NCBI GenBank assembly: GCA_034423575.1
Contig: DAOUIF010000033.1
Location: 124,001-188,000 of the forward strand
Source of the DNA: Bin87 sp034423575
GTDB lineage: Bacteria; Chloroflexota; Dehalococcoidia; Lucifugimonadales; UBA3495
Reading direction: 5' to 3'
DNA length: 64,000 nt
Each line of letters begins with the position of its first letter. Position 1 is the stretch's first letter. A program made the translations under genes and the position numbers. The notes under the pieces are model-generated. The model had not been told where the DNA came from. It was given only the letters and a program-made list of their open reading frames with translations, and made no database searches. Positions 33,686 to 42,460 of this stretch are shown here, in pieces.

Positions 33686-35268
33686 GGCAGAGCGACAGTT
33701 CCGTTGGGCAGCATGATCGTGAAGGCGGAACCCTTTCCGGGGTCGCTGGTTACCCAGATGTCCCCGTGGTGAGCCTTCATTATCGCGTCACAGATGTACA
33801 GCCCCAGCCCCATGCCTCGGGGATGAGTGGAAGCCCGGTTTTGGGACCGGTGGAATCGCTCGAAGATGCGGCGGGTTTCCCAGCGGGGCACACCCATGCC
33901 GGTATCGCTGACGGTTACGCGGACGCCGTGGTTGTCCTGCTCGCCGGACACGATGACCGGCCCGCCGTCCGGGGAGTACTTCACGGCGTTGTCCACCAAG
34001 TTTACCAGCACCTGTTCCAGCAGGCCGGGGTCGCCGGTCACGGGCGGCAGGTCATCGGGGAACGAAACGTGCAGCGAATGCTTTTTCGAGGTTGACTGGA
34101 GCCGTTCGATGACCTTTTCGGCTACGCCAGCCATGTTAACCTGCTCGAGGCTCAGGGGCAGCGCGCCGGCCTCGAGGCGGGAAGCCAACAGGAGTCGGTC
34201 CATCAGCTGGCTCATGCGGTCGGTTTCTTCCTCGATGGCCTCGAAACTGCGATGCAGGGTCTCGCCATCCCACTGGGCGTCCGGCCGGGACAGGGTGTTG
34301 GTGTAGCCCTTGATGATGGCCAGCGGGGTTTGAAGCTGGTGTTCCAGCATGGAGAGGAAGGTTGACCGCATCTCCTCGGTTTCGCGCACGCGGGTCATGT
34401 CGCGGACGTTGACCACCGCGTTCAGCGGGGCCATTTCCGGTGATCGGACCACCGAATAGACGAGGGCGACCTCGGTCCTTTGCCCGGTGGAAGACCGTGC
34501 GGCGGCGGCGAGCTCGGTGACGTTGCCGTCCTGGCCCGAGATGGATTGATGGGCGTGGAGCATGGGGCAACGACCGGGACATATGGGCCGTCCCTCGCGG
34601 TCGCGCCAGTTCAGCGCGACGGCACAGGGCAGTCCCAGCAGTTCCTCGCCGGGTCTTCCCAATAGCCGTTCCATCGCGGGATTGACGCTGACGATGCGAC
34701 GGTCGGCGTCCACGGTGTAGATGCCGTCGGCGCTGCCCTCCAGGATGGACTCGACGCGCTGCTTTTCCTGGGTGAGCAGGTGGGCGAGGCGGGCAGACTG
34801 CACGGCGATGGCCGCCTGCTCCGCGAAGGCCGCCAGCACCGGCGGGTCCAGCTGGGAGAAGTTGGCGGCGTCCGAGGAACGAAGCACAAAGATCAGTCCA
34901 ACGGTCTCTTCGTTGGTGTACAGGGGCACCGCCATGACCGGGTTCTGCATTTCCCCGGTGGTGGAGACGGGAAGAGCCGTTTGGGGAAACAGAGCCGACA
35001 AGAGAGCGAACTGCTCGCGGCTCAGGGCCAGGTCCGGGATGGCCTCGTTGAGCAGTGGGCGGATGCGCGCGATCTGGGCAGCGTCCAGCCCGTAGGCTCC
35101 GGTAACCACGAATCGGCGCACGGCGTCATCCCAGGTGGCGACGACGGCCGCGCTGCCGCCCAGGGCGCGCACCGCGTTACGCAGGACGCCCTCGAGTTCC
35201 GGCTGGAGCTCGACGGTGCTGTCGTCGGTTCGTCCGGCGGGGTTCGAGTTGAAAGAGCGGCTAACCAT
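33682..35268 (-). CDS. GAF/PAS sensor histidine kinase
   Basis: Soluble sensor kinase of 528 aa with no membrane helix. Layout: GAF domain (about 25-170), PAS domain (about 180-290; VDADRRIVSVNPAMERLLGRP), HisKA with the phosphorylated His near residue 307 in MLEHQLQTPLAIIKGY, and HATPase with VLVNLVDNAVKYSPDGG, GVRVTVSDTGMGVPR and the GMGLGLYICDAIM lid. The PAS part has Cys residues in PICPGRCPML that might bind a ligand or metal. It is the first gene of an operon with the OmpR-type regulator. Confidence 0.94.
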
Positions 35269-35328
35269 CGGATGAGCGATGTCACCTGGAGCGCGACGAT
35301 TTTCAACGCAATTTTAACATTAAGGGCA

Positions 35329-35357
35329 TTGGAAATCGTTTATCGGCAGGTGAGAAT
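35329..35357 (+). promoter_or_regulatory. Possible promoter for fmdB-groES-groEL
   Basis: TTGGAA (35329-35334) and GAGAAT (35352-35357) are 17 bp apart, about 55 bp before the first ATG. The match is moderate. No CIRCE inverted repeat was found between 35269 and 35658, so HrcA control is not supported. Confidence 0.3.
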
Positions 35358-35411
35358 AGATGTCGAGCCTAGCCGGCCGAACGCGCACCGGCCGTTGCAA
35401 GGGGGTTAACA

Positions 35412-35597
35412 ATGCCAAGGTATGTCTACCGATGCACTGCCTGCGACCACGAGTACGACCAAAGGCAGAGCTTCGGCGCGTCGTTGGAAGGGGAATGCCC
35501 TGAGTGTTCCGGCGTCGCCCGACGCGTGTTCCATCCGGTGCCGGTGATCTACAAGGGATCCGGTTTCTACACCACGGATTACGCGCGCAAGAAGTAA
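35412..35597 (+). CDS. FmdB-family zinc-ribbon protein
   Basis: Small protein of 61 aa with the FmdB/CxxC_CxxC_SSSS pattern: MPRYVYRCTACDHEYDQ, with Cys8 and Cys11, then GECPECSG with the second pair. GSGFYTTDY is the family ending. FmdB proteins are putative regulatory or zinc-binding proteins of unknown target. Here it is 61 bp upstream of groES on the same strand, a neighbourhood that may mean co-expression with the chaperonin. Confidence 0.85.
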   Translation: MPRYVYRCTACDHEYDQRQSFGASLEGECPECSGVARRVFHPVPVIYKGSGFYTTDYARKK

Positions 35598-35658
35598 CCG
35601 CTGCCCGCCCGGGTAGCCGCGTCAATCAGGCCAACCAAACACCGCAAGGAGGCAATCA

Positions 35659-35949
35659 GTGGCCACTTTCACACCGCTTGGCGAACGCATCGTCATCAAG
35701 CCCATGGAACAGGAAACCCAGACCCGAGGCGGGATCCTTTTGCCGGACACCGCCAAGGAAAAGCCGCAGGAGGGCGAAGTCGTCGCCGTGGGCCCGGGTC
35801 GCCCTGCAGATGACGGCAGCCGCATTCCCATGGAACTGACGGTAGGCGACAAGGTAATCTACTCCAAGTACGCCGGGACCGAGTACGAGGACGGCGACGA
35901 AGAGTACCTGATCATGCGCGAGTCGGACGTTCTCGCCAAGATCGGCTAA
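35659..35949 (+). CDS. groES: Co-chaperonin GroES
   Basis: Chaperonin lid of 96 aa. The N-terminal strand FTPLGERIVIKPMEQE, the mobile loop ETQTRGGILLPDTAKEKPQEG and VGDKVIYSKYAGTE are all canonical. The start is GTG with AAGGAGG nine bases upstream. It is followed after 46 bp by groEL. Confidence 0.96.
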   Translation: MATFTPLGERIVIKPMEQETQTRGGILLPDTAKEKPQEGEVVAVGPGRPADDGSRIPMELTVGDKVIYSKYAGTEYEDGDEEYLIMRESDVLAKIG

Positions 35950-35995
35950 CACCCACAACTGAAAAACTGCACACACTCATCTGAGGAGAAACGCA

Positions 35996-37615
35996 ATGCC
36001 CGCAAAGAAGATGGCGTACTCCGAAGAGGCCCGCAAGTCGCTGCGATCCGGCATCGACACGTTGGCCGACTCGGTCAAGATTACCCTGGGCCCGCGCGGC
36101 CGCAACGTCGTGCTGGACAAGAAGTTTGGACCGCCGCAAGTCTGCTCCGACGGCGTGACCATCGCCAAGGAAATTGAGCTTCCCGACGCTTTCGAGAACA
36201 TGGGCGCCCAGCTGCTCAAGGAAGCCGCCACCAAGACCAACGACGCGGCCGGCGACGGCACAACCACCAGCATCGTTCTGTCCCAGGCCATCATCCAGGA
36301 AGGGTTCAAGAACGTCACGGCCGGCGCGAACCCCATGGCCATCAAGCGCGGCATCGAGCGCGCGGTGGGCCAGATCGTAACCGAGCTGCAGTCGATGTCC
36401 CAGCCTGTGGAGACCCGCGAGCGCATCGGCCAGGTAGCCTCCCTGTCCGCCCACGAGGACGCCATCGGTGAGACCATTGCCGAGGCGATGGAAAAGGTCG
36501 GGAAGGACGGCGTCATCACCGTGGAAGAGTCCCGCGGCCTAACCGACGAGATCGAGTACGTGGAAGGCATGCAGGTCGACCGCGGCTACATCTCGCCTTA
36601 CTTCATCACCAACAGCGACCGGATGGAATCGGCCATCGAAGATCCGTTCGTCATCATCACCGACAAGAAGATCTCCGCCGTTGCTGACCTGGTCCCCGCC
36701 CTCGAGAAGCTGCTCCAGGTCGGTCAGAAGAACGCTGTCATCGTCGCTGAGGACGTGGACGGCGAGGCCCTGGCCACGCTGGTGGTCAACAAGCTGCGCG
36801 GCATCATGAACGTGCTGGCCGTCAAGGCCCCTGGCTTCGGCGACCGCCGCAAGGCCATGCTGGAAGACATCGCCATCCTGACCGGCGGCACCGTCATCAG
36901 CGAAGAGACCGGCCGCCGGCTGGACTCCGCGACCATCGACGACTTCGGCCGCGCCCGCCGCGTTGCGTCCACCAAGGACGACACCACGATCGTGGAGGGC
37001 CACGGTTCTGAGGACGGCATCCAGGCCCGGATCAACCAGATCAAGGCCCAGATCGAAGACACGACCTCCGAGTACGACCGCGAGAAGCTGCAAGAGCGGA
37101 TGGCCAAGCTGTCCGGCGGCGTCGCTGTCATCAAGGTTGGCGCTGCCACCGAGATCGAGCTGAAGGAGCGCAAGGCCCGTGTCGAGGACGCGCTGTCCGC
37201 CACCCGTTCCGCGGTGGAAGAAGGCATCGTCCCCGGCGGCGGAGTTGCCCTGGTTCGCGCCCAGCGCGCCCTTGAGGGCGTCGGCGGGCTGACCGGTGAC
37301 GAGGTTGTCGGTCTCAACATCATCCGGCACTCGCTGGAGCAGCCGCTCAAGATCATCGTTGAAAACGCCGGCGGCGAAGGCGCCGTGGTGCTGCACGATG
37401 TCAAGGACCAGTCCGACGACTACGGCTACGACGCCGAGGTAAGCGAGTTCGGGCCGATGCTCGAGCGCGGCATCATCGACCCGGTCAAGGTGACCCGCTC
37501 TGCGCTGCAGAACGCGGCCTCCGTGGCGGCCATGGTGCTCACCACCGAGTCCATGATCACCGAGATCCCTGAGCCCACCCCGGCGATGCCCGCCGCCCCG
37601 CCGATGGACTTCTAG
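35996..37615 (+). CDS. groEL: Chaperonin GroEL
   Basis: ATP-dependent chaperonin of 539 aa. Signatures: SVKITLGPRGRNVVLDKKFG, the nucleotide-binding TNDAAGDGTTTSIVLSQAI, an apical domain with YVEGMQVDRGYISPYF, and EEGIVPGGGVALVRAQ in the lower equatorial domain. The C-terminus ends EPTPAMPAAPPMDF instead of the GGM repeats of many GroELs. GAGGAG lies upstream of the ATG. It is terminated by the hairpin at 37644-37682. Codon use is more strongly C/G-biased than in the neighbours, as expected for a highly expressed gene. Confidence 0.97.
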   Translation: MPAKKMAYSEEARKSLRSGIDTLADSVKITLGPRGRNVVLDKKFGPPQVCSDGVTIAKEIELPDAFENMGAQLLKEAATKTNDAAGDGTTTSIVLSQAIIQEGFKNVTAGANPMAIKRGIERAVGQIVTELQSMSQPVETRERIGQVASLSAHEDAIGETIAEAMEKVGKDGVITVEESRGLTDEIEYVEGMQVDRGYISPYFITNSDRMESAIEDPFVIITDKKISAVADLVPALEKLLQVGQKNAVIVAEDVDGEALATLVVNKLRGIMNVLAVKAPGFGDRRKAMLEDIAILTGGTVISEETGRRLDSATIDDFGRARRVASTKDDTTIVEGHGSEDGIQARINQIKAQIEDTTSEYDREKLQERMAKLSGGVAVIKVGAATEIELKERKARVEDALSATRSAVEEGIVPGGGVALVRAQRALEGVGGLTGDEVVGLNIIRHSLEQPLKIIVENAGGEGAVVLHDVKDQSDDYGYDAEVSEFGPMLERGIIDPVKVTRSALQNAASVAAMVLTTESMITEIPEPTPAMPAAPPMDF

Positions 37616-37643
37616 TCTCCGGTAAACCCATTCGGGGAGAGGG

Positions 37644-37682
37644 GACCGGGGCGGTTGCAACAACCGCCCCGGTCGATTTTTT
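37644..37682 (+). terminator. Strong intrinsic terminator after groEL
   Basis: GACCGGGGCGGTTG (37644-37657) and its exact complement (37661-37674) enclose a CAA loop. GA and six T residues (37677-37682) follow. Confidence 0.9.
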
Positions 37683-37818
37683 CGCGTCGTTGTACCCATA
37701 CCCCGGAAGGGAGTAATATTGCCTTTGCGATTGTATTCTGCGCAGGATTGGGCGCCAACCGCTCCATCCTCAGTCGCTACATCCGAGGCCCTCACTGAAT
37801 AGAACGTTTTCGCGCCGC

Positions 37819-39168
37819 TTGCTGGCCTGGCATCCCCCGACGCCCTTCTTCTACGGGTGGCTGGTGCTGGCCATGGCCTGTTTGGCTTCGGCCACCGGGG
37901 CCAGCGTGTCTCAGGTGGTAATGGGGGCCATTCAGGTGTACATCGTGGACGACACTGGGTGGGACATTGGAACTCTATCCATCGCGGTGACGGCCGGCAC
38001 CTGGTGCTCAGGGGTTTTGGCTCCCTTAGCCGGCGCGATGGCCGACCGGTACGGCCCTCGGGTCCTGACCACGTTGGGGCTGGTGGTGGTGGGCTGCGCA
38101 TTGCTGGCCCTGTCCGCGGTGAACACCAGCACGCCGTGGCCATTCTTTGGGGCATACATCGTCGCCCGCACAGTGAGCAATCCGTTCCTGATCGGAATCG
38201 TGCCCCGGGCTGCGACGGTCAACTTCTTCCGCCGCCGGCGCGGCGTCACTCTGGCCATCAACGGGATGGCGCGTCCAGTGGGTGGCGCGGTCAACATCCA
38301 AATCATTTCGCTGATCGCGGCCACGCACAGTTGGCGCGCATCCTACGGGTACGTCGGGTTGTTCATGCTGGTGCTGACGGTACCGGTGTTCTTCATCATG
38401 AGGCGGACGCCGGAAGAGATCGGCATGCTTCCCGATGGGGATCGGCCCGCTGCCGGATCCGATCCGGCGTCGCAATCTGCCGGCGGGCGTCGGGCGGGCC
38501 GCCGCGGACAGGCGGCAGTTCAAGAGTTCAGCTGGACGGCCCGCGAGGCGATGAAAACGCGAGCCTACTGGTGTATCGCCGGAACCGCGGTGTTGGCCAT
38601 CACGGCGTCGGCGGGGCTGGGCTATATCCTGGTACCGTTTCTGGTCAGCGAAGCGGGCCCGGGATTGAGCAATCCGCAGGCGGTTGGAGTGGGGAGCTTG
38701 GGGGCGGTGCTGGCCATGACGACCCTGATCTGGGGGTTCATGGCGGACAGGTTCGGGCCCCGACCGTGCATGGTCATGACCATTTCGGGAGCGGTTCTGT
38801 CGGGCATTTTCCTTGCTACCGGGGTGCACTCGGTGTGGACAGCCTACCTGTTTGCCGTGCTGTGGGGGTTCTTCTCCAACACGGTGGGAACGCTGGAGCA
38901 CATGCTGCTGGCGCAGTATTTTGGACGCGGGTCCTTCGGGGCGATACTGGGATCATTGGGGCCGCTGCAGACGGGTGCGCTGGGATTCGCGCCGGTGTTC
39001 GGGAGCTATCTGCTGACGTTCACGCACAGCTACAGCCTGGTGTTCATCGTGTTGATGGCGATGTACGCCGGCGCCGGCATGCTGATCCTCCTCGCCAAAG
39101 CGCCGCGGCTGCCGCCCCGGGCCAATGAAACGCAAACGGACCCCAGCGTCGCGCCGGCGACGGTATAA
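37819..39168 (+). CDS. MFS transporter
   Basis: Major facilitator of 449 aa with about 12 membrane helices in two halves separated by a basic cytoplasmic loop (about residues 195-235). The A-like loop motif reads GAMADRYGPRVL after helix 2 and GFMADRFGPRPC in the second half. FFRRRRGVTLAINGMARPVGG resembles the monocarboxylate/oxalate-type MFS group, so an organic acid is a possible substrate; this is inference. The start is uncertain: I use TTG at 37819, which gives a normal N-terminus (FFYGWLVLAMACLA in helix 1). Confidence 0.88.
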   Translation: MLAWHPPTPFFYGWLVLAMACLASATGASVSQVVMGAIQVYIVDDTGWDIGTLSIAVTAGTWCSGVLAPLAGAMADRYGPRVLTTLGLVVVGCALLALSAVNTSTPWPFFGAYIVARTVSNPFLIGIVPRAATVNFFRRRRGVTLAINGMARPVGGAVNIQIISLIAATHSWRASYGYVGLFMLVLTVPVFFIMRRTPEEIGMLPDGDRPAAGSDPASQSAGGRRAGRRGQAAVQEFSWTAREAMKTRAYWCIAGTAVLAITASAGLGYILVPFLVSEAGPGLSNPQAVGVGSLGAVLAMTTLIWGFMADRFGPRPCMVMTISGAVLSGIFLATGVHSVWTAYLFAVLWGFFSNTVGTLEHMLLAQYFGRGSFGAILGSLGPLQTGALGFAPVFGSYLLTFTHSYSLVFIVLMAMYAGAGMLILLAKAPRLPPRANETQTDPSVAPATV

Positions 39169-39199
39169 TCCCAGCGAACAAACTTACGGAGGCATACTG

Positions 39200-39592
39200 A
39201 TGGCCAACAGCGAGTACATGAACCCCAGCGGCATTGCGGACCCTTCCCCTTCGGGATTCACCGCGGTGGTGAAGGCTGGCAACACCGTCTATATTGCGGG
39301 GATGGTCGCCCAGGACGAGAACGGTAACGTGGTCGGGGAAGGGGACACGGAAGCACAGGCCCGGCAGATCTGGCGGAACATCGAGGTCGCGGTGAAAGCG
39401 GCCGGAGGAACCCTGGCGGACATAGTCAAGACCACGACGTACGTCACGGCCATTGAGCACGGTGCGGCGGTACGAGCGGTGCGCCGGGAGTTGTTCCCCA
39501 GCGACCCGCCCACGAGCACGCTGCTGGTGGTCAGCGAGCTGGCAAACCCGGCTTACGTGGTGGAAATCGAGTCAATCGCCGTGGTGGGGTAA
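39200..39592 (+). CDS. RidA family protein
   Basis: Trimeric YjgF/YER057c/UK114-type protein of 130 aa. Family marks: FTAVVKAGNTVYIAGMVAQDENGNVVG, EAQARQIWRNIEVAVKAAGGTLADIVKTTTYVT and VVEIESIAVV at the end. Canonical RidA has an Arg before the last strand to handle imine intermediates; here the segment is SELANPAYVVEIE, so that Arg is not seen and this may be a non-deaminating subgroup. The ATG at 39200 has ACGGAGG upstream. Confidence 0.88.
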   Translation: MANSEYMNPSGIADPSPSGFTAVVKAGNTVYIAGMVAQDENGNVVGEGDTEAQARQIWRNIEVAVKAAGGTLADIVKTTTYVTAIEHGAAVRAVRRELFPSDPPTSTLLVVSELANPAYVVEIESIAVVG

Positions 39593-39605
39593 CCTGCAAG
39601 AATAA

Positions 39606-39635
39606 CGCCCCCTCCCGGTTGCTTGAGAGGGGGCG
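39606..39635 (+). terminator. Terminator-like hairpin after ridA
   Basis: CGCCCCCTC (39606-39614) and GAGGGGGCG (39627-39635) form a 9-bp stem with a 12-nt loop, followed by a loose T-rich tail. It lies 14 nt after the ridA stop and immediately upstream of hicA. Confidence 0.6.
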
Positions 39636-39652
39636 AATCGGTTTTACTCGGC

Positions 39653-39931
39653 ATGGTATTCTTGAGGCGGCGGCACCGGGCCACGCTGGCGGCGATATTT
39701 GCTCGCCCTACCTCGGCCAACATTCGCTGGTCTGAGGTTGAGTCGTTGCTGCTGGCGTGCGGCGCTCATATCGAGGAGCGGGCTGGTTCGCGGGTGTACG
39801 TGGAATTGAGCGGATTAGGCAGGACTTTGCACCGCCCACATCCAGGGAACCTCGTCGATAAAGGGGCAGTGACTACGGTGCGGGAATTCCTGATGAAAGC
39901 CGGTATCGCGCCCGAAGGAGACAGGAGGTAG
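39653..39931 (+). CDS. hicA: HicA-type toxin
   Basis: Protein of about 92 aa matching the long HicA variant: RHRATLAAIFARPTSANIRW, VESLLLACGAHIEERAGSRVYVEL and TLHRPHPGNLVDKGAVTTVREFLMKAGI. HicA toxins have a dsRNA-binding-like fold and cleave mRNA using a conserved His, here in LHRPHPGN. The ATG at 39653 follows the ridA terminator closely, and a weak TTTACT just before it may be a -10 element. The partner follows after 4 bases, in toxin-first order as usual for hicAB. Confidence 0.82.
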   Translation: MVFLRRRHRATLAAIFARPTSANIRWSEVESLLLACGAHIEERAGSRVYVELSGLGRTLHRPHPGNLVDKGAVTTVREFLMKAGIAPEGDRR

Positions 39932-39935
39932 CACC

Positions 39936-40262
39936 GTGGCAGACGCTGACTACGAAGTGGTAGTGGTTTATGACGAGGAAAACGCTGAATTTTTTGGCCG
40001 GGTAATCGGCAAGAGGGACGGATTCACCTTTATTGGGAGTACCCCGACTCAAGTGAAGGAAGAGTTCCGAATTTCGTTCGACGACTACCTGCAATTTTGC
40101 ATCGAGCGCGGTCGAAAGCGGGATGAATCTTTCACCGGGGCGAAGGAAGTCCAAGTCATCGCCGACGTGCATCAGGCCGCTGACGCTGCTGCCGAACCGG
40201 ACGGTATGACGCTGAACGAATGGCTGGGCGAAACCGCGGAACAAGCAACGGTGGCCAATTAG
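39936..40262 (+). CDS. hicB: HicB-type antitoxin
   Basis: Protein of 108 aa matching the HicB fold: YEVVVVYDEENAEFFGRVIG, DGFTFIGSTPTQVKEEFRIS and FDDYLQFCIERGRK. In this family the N-terminal part is a degraded RNase H-like domain that binds HicA, and the C-terminal part usually binds DNA. Here the C-terminal 35 residues are short and without a clear HTH or ribbon-helix-helix. It starts with GTG four bases after the hicA stop, with GGAGACAGGAGG upstream. Confidence 0.82.
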   Translation: MADADYEVVVVYDEENAEFFGRVIGKRDGFTFIGSTPTQVKEEFRISFDDYLQFCIERGRKRDESFTGAKEVQVIADVHQAADAAAEPDGMTLNEWLGETAEQATVAN

Positions 40263-40268
40263 ATCAGA

Positions 40269-40526
40269 TCACGTGTGCCACGTTTCGAGGTCGGCGCGGC
40301 GCTTCTGGAGGACGAGCCACATCCGATGCCAGACGTAGCGCCGCTCCGGGTCTTCCAGGCTGCGGCCGATCAGGGTGCGTACAGCTAACACGGCCTGACC
40401 GGCAAAGAAGCCCCAATGGCCGGGCTCGTCGAGCAGCCATCCATCCACGCGGTCCGGGTGGGCGTCCGCGAGCTGCTCGAAAAGGTGATCCAGGGCGGCG
40501 TCCGCGCCGCCCGAATCGGTTGCCAT
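40269..40526 (-). CDS. Hypothetical protein
   Basis: Protein of 85 aa starting at the ATG 40524-40526, four bases after the thiS stop. It is helical and rich in Trp and Leu: LDHLFEQLADAHPDRVDGWLL, GHWGFFAGQAVLAVRTLI, then YVWHRMWLVLQKR. No signal, membrane segment or known motif is visible. Its tight link to thiS suggests the same transcript as the thiamine genes, but a role in thiamine synthesis is not shown. Confidence 0.65.
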   Translation of the reverse strand: MATDSGGADAALDHLFEQLADAHPDRVDGWLLDEPGHWGFFAGQAVLAVRTLIGRSLEDPERRYVWHRMWLVLQKRRADLETWHT

Positions 40527-40530
40527 GGGA

Positions 40531-40734
40531 TCAGCCGCCGCCCACCGGCCGGACAATTTCCAGCGCGTCGCCCGGGTGAAGCTTGACCTTTTCGAAGTCC
40601 TCTTTGCGGATCACCTGGCCGTTGTAGCCCACGGCGATGAATCGCATGTTGACGTCGATGGTAGCCAGATATGACTGAAGGTTCAGGCCTTCGTCGATAT
40701 CCCGAGGCTTGCCGTTGACTTGAAGCGTGATCAT
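40531..40734 (-). CDS. thiS: Sulfur carrier protein ThiS
   Basis: Ubiquitin-like sulfur carrier of 67 aa for thiazole synthesis. It begins ITLQVNGKPRDIDEGLNLQ and ends with the required C-terminal glycines (VRPVGGG). The internal pattern RFIAVGYNGQVIRKEDFEKVKLHPGD is typical. The ATG at 40734 has GGAGG at a workable distance; an upstream GTG is adjacent to that site and less likely. It overlaps the region of the thiE stop. No thiF or thiO activating enzyme is in the window. Confidence 0.92.
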   Translation of the reverse strand: MITLQVNGKPRDIDEGLNLQSYLATIDVNMRFIAVGYNGQVIRKEDFEKVKLHPGDALEIVRPVGGG

Positions 40735-40742
40735 ACTGGCGC

Positions 40743-41432
40743 TCACCTCCGGCTCGTAGTATAGCGGTTGCCGGATCTACGGTCTCGGTCGATGTCAGGG
40801 ATCGCGCCAAGCATGGCCGACTTGATCCGTGACGCCGCCCTCCCAGGGTCGTCACTCGCGAGGACGGCGGTGATGACTGCCGCTCCGTCGGCGCCGGCCT
40901 GCATCACTTGGGCGACGTTGTCGGCGGTGATGCCGCCGATGGCCAACAGGGGAGTACGTACGCCGGCTGCGCGGATGCGTTCCAGTAAACCGGGCCCGGA
41001 CGGCTCCTCGCCCGGATGGGACCGAGTAGCAAACATGGTGCCTACCAACAGGAAATCGGCGCCGGATGCCTGAGCCTCCGTTGCGCCTTCCACAGAATGG
41101 ACGGAACGGCCGATGATGGATCCGTCGGAAAGGATCGGTCGCACGGCGCCGATGGGCATGGCCGCCTCGCCAAGTTGGACGCCATCGGCTCCGCAGGCCG
41201 CTGCCACGTCAGCGCGCTCGTTCACCAGGAGAATTGCGGACCCGTGAGTGGTGTCGCGCAAAGCGTTGGCAAGCTCCAACAGCGCGCCGCCGGATTCCTC
41301 CTTGTCGCGGATCTGCACCATGTCCACGCCACCCGCCACGGCAGCGGCGACTCTAGCAGGCAAGTCGTCCGGAGGGCAAACACGCCGGTCTGTGACCAGG
41401 CACAGGGCGGGATATGGCAATGCGGCGACCAC
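40743..41432 (-). CDS. thiE: Thiamine-phosphate synthase
   Basis: TIM-barrel enzyme of 229 aa that joins HMP-PP and HET-P to thiamine phosphate. It shows YPALCLVTDRRVCPPDDL, GGVDMVQIRDKEESGG (phosphate/pyrophosphate site), LLVNERADVAAACGADGVQLGE, RSVHSVEGATEAQASGADFLLVGTMF and LLAIGGITADNVAQVMQAGADGAAVITA. The motifs are complete. A basic C-terminal tail of about 25 residues follows the barrel. It sits between thiG and thiS in a riboswitch-controlled operon. Confidence 0.95.
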   Translation of the reverse strand: MVAALPYPALCLVTDRRVCPPDDLPARVAAAVAGGVDMVQIRDKEESGGALLELANALRDTTHGSAILLVNERADVAAACGADGVQLGEAAMPIGAVRPILSDGSIIGRSVHSVEGATEAQASGADFLLVGTMFATRSHPGEEPSGPGLLERIRAAGVRTPLLAIGGITADNVAQVMQAGADGAAVITAVLASDDPGRAASRIKSAMLGAIPDIDRDRRSGNRYTTSRR

Positions 41433-41441
41433 GGTGGTCGG

Positions 41442-42227
41442 TCAGGCAGCCGCGACGGGTTCCGGCACGTCGGTGGGAGGACTGCTGGCAATGGCCTCGG
41501 TGCGCACCGGAATGCGGCCGGCGAGGTAGGCCTGACGCCCGGCCTCCACACCCTTGCGGAAGGCGTCGGCCATCATGGCCGGGTTCTCGGCCTGGGCGAT
41601 GGCGGTGTTGACCAAAACGGCGGAGGCGCCCATTTCCAGGGCCTTTGAAGCGTCGGAAGGGACCGCCAGGCCGGCGTCCACCACCACGGGCACCGTAGCG
41701 TTTTCGAGGATGATGCGGACCTCTTCGACGGTATGGATGCCCTGGCCAGAGCCAATGGCGGAGCCCAGGGGCATCACGGTGACGCAACCCGCCTCTTCTA
41801 GGTTCTTGGCCAGCACCGGGTCGGCGTGGATGTAGGGAAGGACCTTGAAGCCCTCATCGACGAGTTGTCGCGCCGCTTCCAGCGTGCCGTTGGGATCGGG
41901 GAACAGGTACTTGGCGTCCGGGATCACCTCAAGCTTGACGAAGTCGGTCTGGGCGACCTCGCGACCGAGCCGGGCCACGAAGAGGGCCTCTTCGACGGTG
42001 CGACAACCGGCGGTGTTCGGCAGGATCCGGTACTTGTCCAGGTTGATATGCTCGAGGATATTTTGCTCGGGGTTGTCGAGGTCAAGGCGGCGAATGGCCA
42101 CGGTGACCATCTCGGTGCCTGAAGCCTCGAGGGAATCGATCATTTCCTGCATGCTGCGATGCCGGCCGGTGCCGACGATCAGCCGGGAAGAAAACGGCAC
42201 GCCACCAATAACCAGTTCGTCGGCCAT
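41442..42227 (-). CDS. thiG: Thiazole synthase
   Basis: TIM-barrel enzyme of 261 aa that forms the thiazole phosphate from DXP, dehydroglycine or glycine, and ThiS thiocarboxylate. Signatures: LVIGGVPFSSRLIVGTGRH, TVAIRRLDLDNPEQNILEHI, LPNTAGCRTVEEALFVARLGR, FVKLEVIPDAKYLFPDPNGT and VVVDAGLAVPSDASKALEMGA. The ATG at 42225-42227 follows AGGAG. It is the first gene after the TPP riboswitch, 10 bases before thiE. Confidence 0.96.
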   Translation of the reverse strand: MADELVIGGVPFSSRLIVGTGRHRSMQEMIDSLEASGTEMVTVAIRRLDLDNPEQNILEHINLDKYRILPNTAGCRTVEEALFVARLGREVAQTDFVKLEVIPDAKYLFPDPNGTLEAARQLVDEGFKVLPYIHADPVLAKNLEEAGCVTVMPLGSAIGSGQGIHTVEEVRIILENATVPVVVDAGLAVPSDASKALEMGASAVLVNTAIAQAENPAMMADAFRKGVEAGRQAYLAGRIPVRTEAIASSPPTDVPEPVAAA

Positions 42228-42339
42228 CGCTATCACTCTCCTATGTGATGCCGGATACGGAGGGTTGTCCGCCGGCAACTGCCCGAAAACGCGAGACCGC
42301 CAGGCAGGTACCCGGCGGCCGAATGTCAGTGCTACCTAC

Positions 42340-42436
42340 TGTTCCTCCGCCGGCATTACCCGGGTCAGGTACAGACGGTCGGCGACGAAGTAGGCCGCCC
42401 TCTCAGCCTGGTTTGCCCAAGCTCCCGCCAGAATCG
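42340..42436 (-). promoter_or_regulatory. TPP riboswitch (thi-box)
   Basis: On the minus strand the element has GCGGGAGC at the 5' side, GCTGAGAGG (42399-42407) in the pyrimidine-sensing arm, and CCTGACCCGGGTAATGCC followed by GGCGGAGG (42344-42369) in the pyrophosphate-sensing arm. These are the conserved thi-box blocks. About 110 nt separate it from the thiG start, enough for an expression platform, but I could not identify the terminator or sequestering helix with confidence. Binding of thiamine pyrophosphate would switch off thiG-thiE-thiS. Confidence 0.93.
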
Positions 42437-42460
42437 CGTGAGGCGTTCAGTTGTGGGCTG

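Noticed and set aside
35269..35658. CIRCE element for HrcA control of groESL
   Set aside because: I searched for the TTAGCACTC-N9-GAGTGCTAA pattern before fmdB and groES and did not find it.
36539..38155. Long open frame of 538 codons on the strand opposite groEL
   Set aside because: It is antisense to groEL, has the Val/Asp/Gly/Leu-biased composition of a GC-rich shadow frame and no recognisable motif; groEL is unmistakable.
37857..39128. Long frame overlapping the MFS transporter in another phase
   Set aside because: It is Gly/Arg/His-rich without membrane segments, while the annotated frame has 12 helices and MFS loop motifs.
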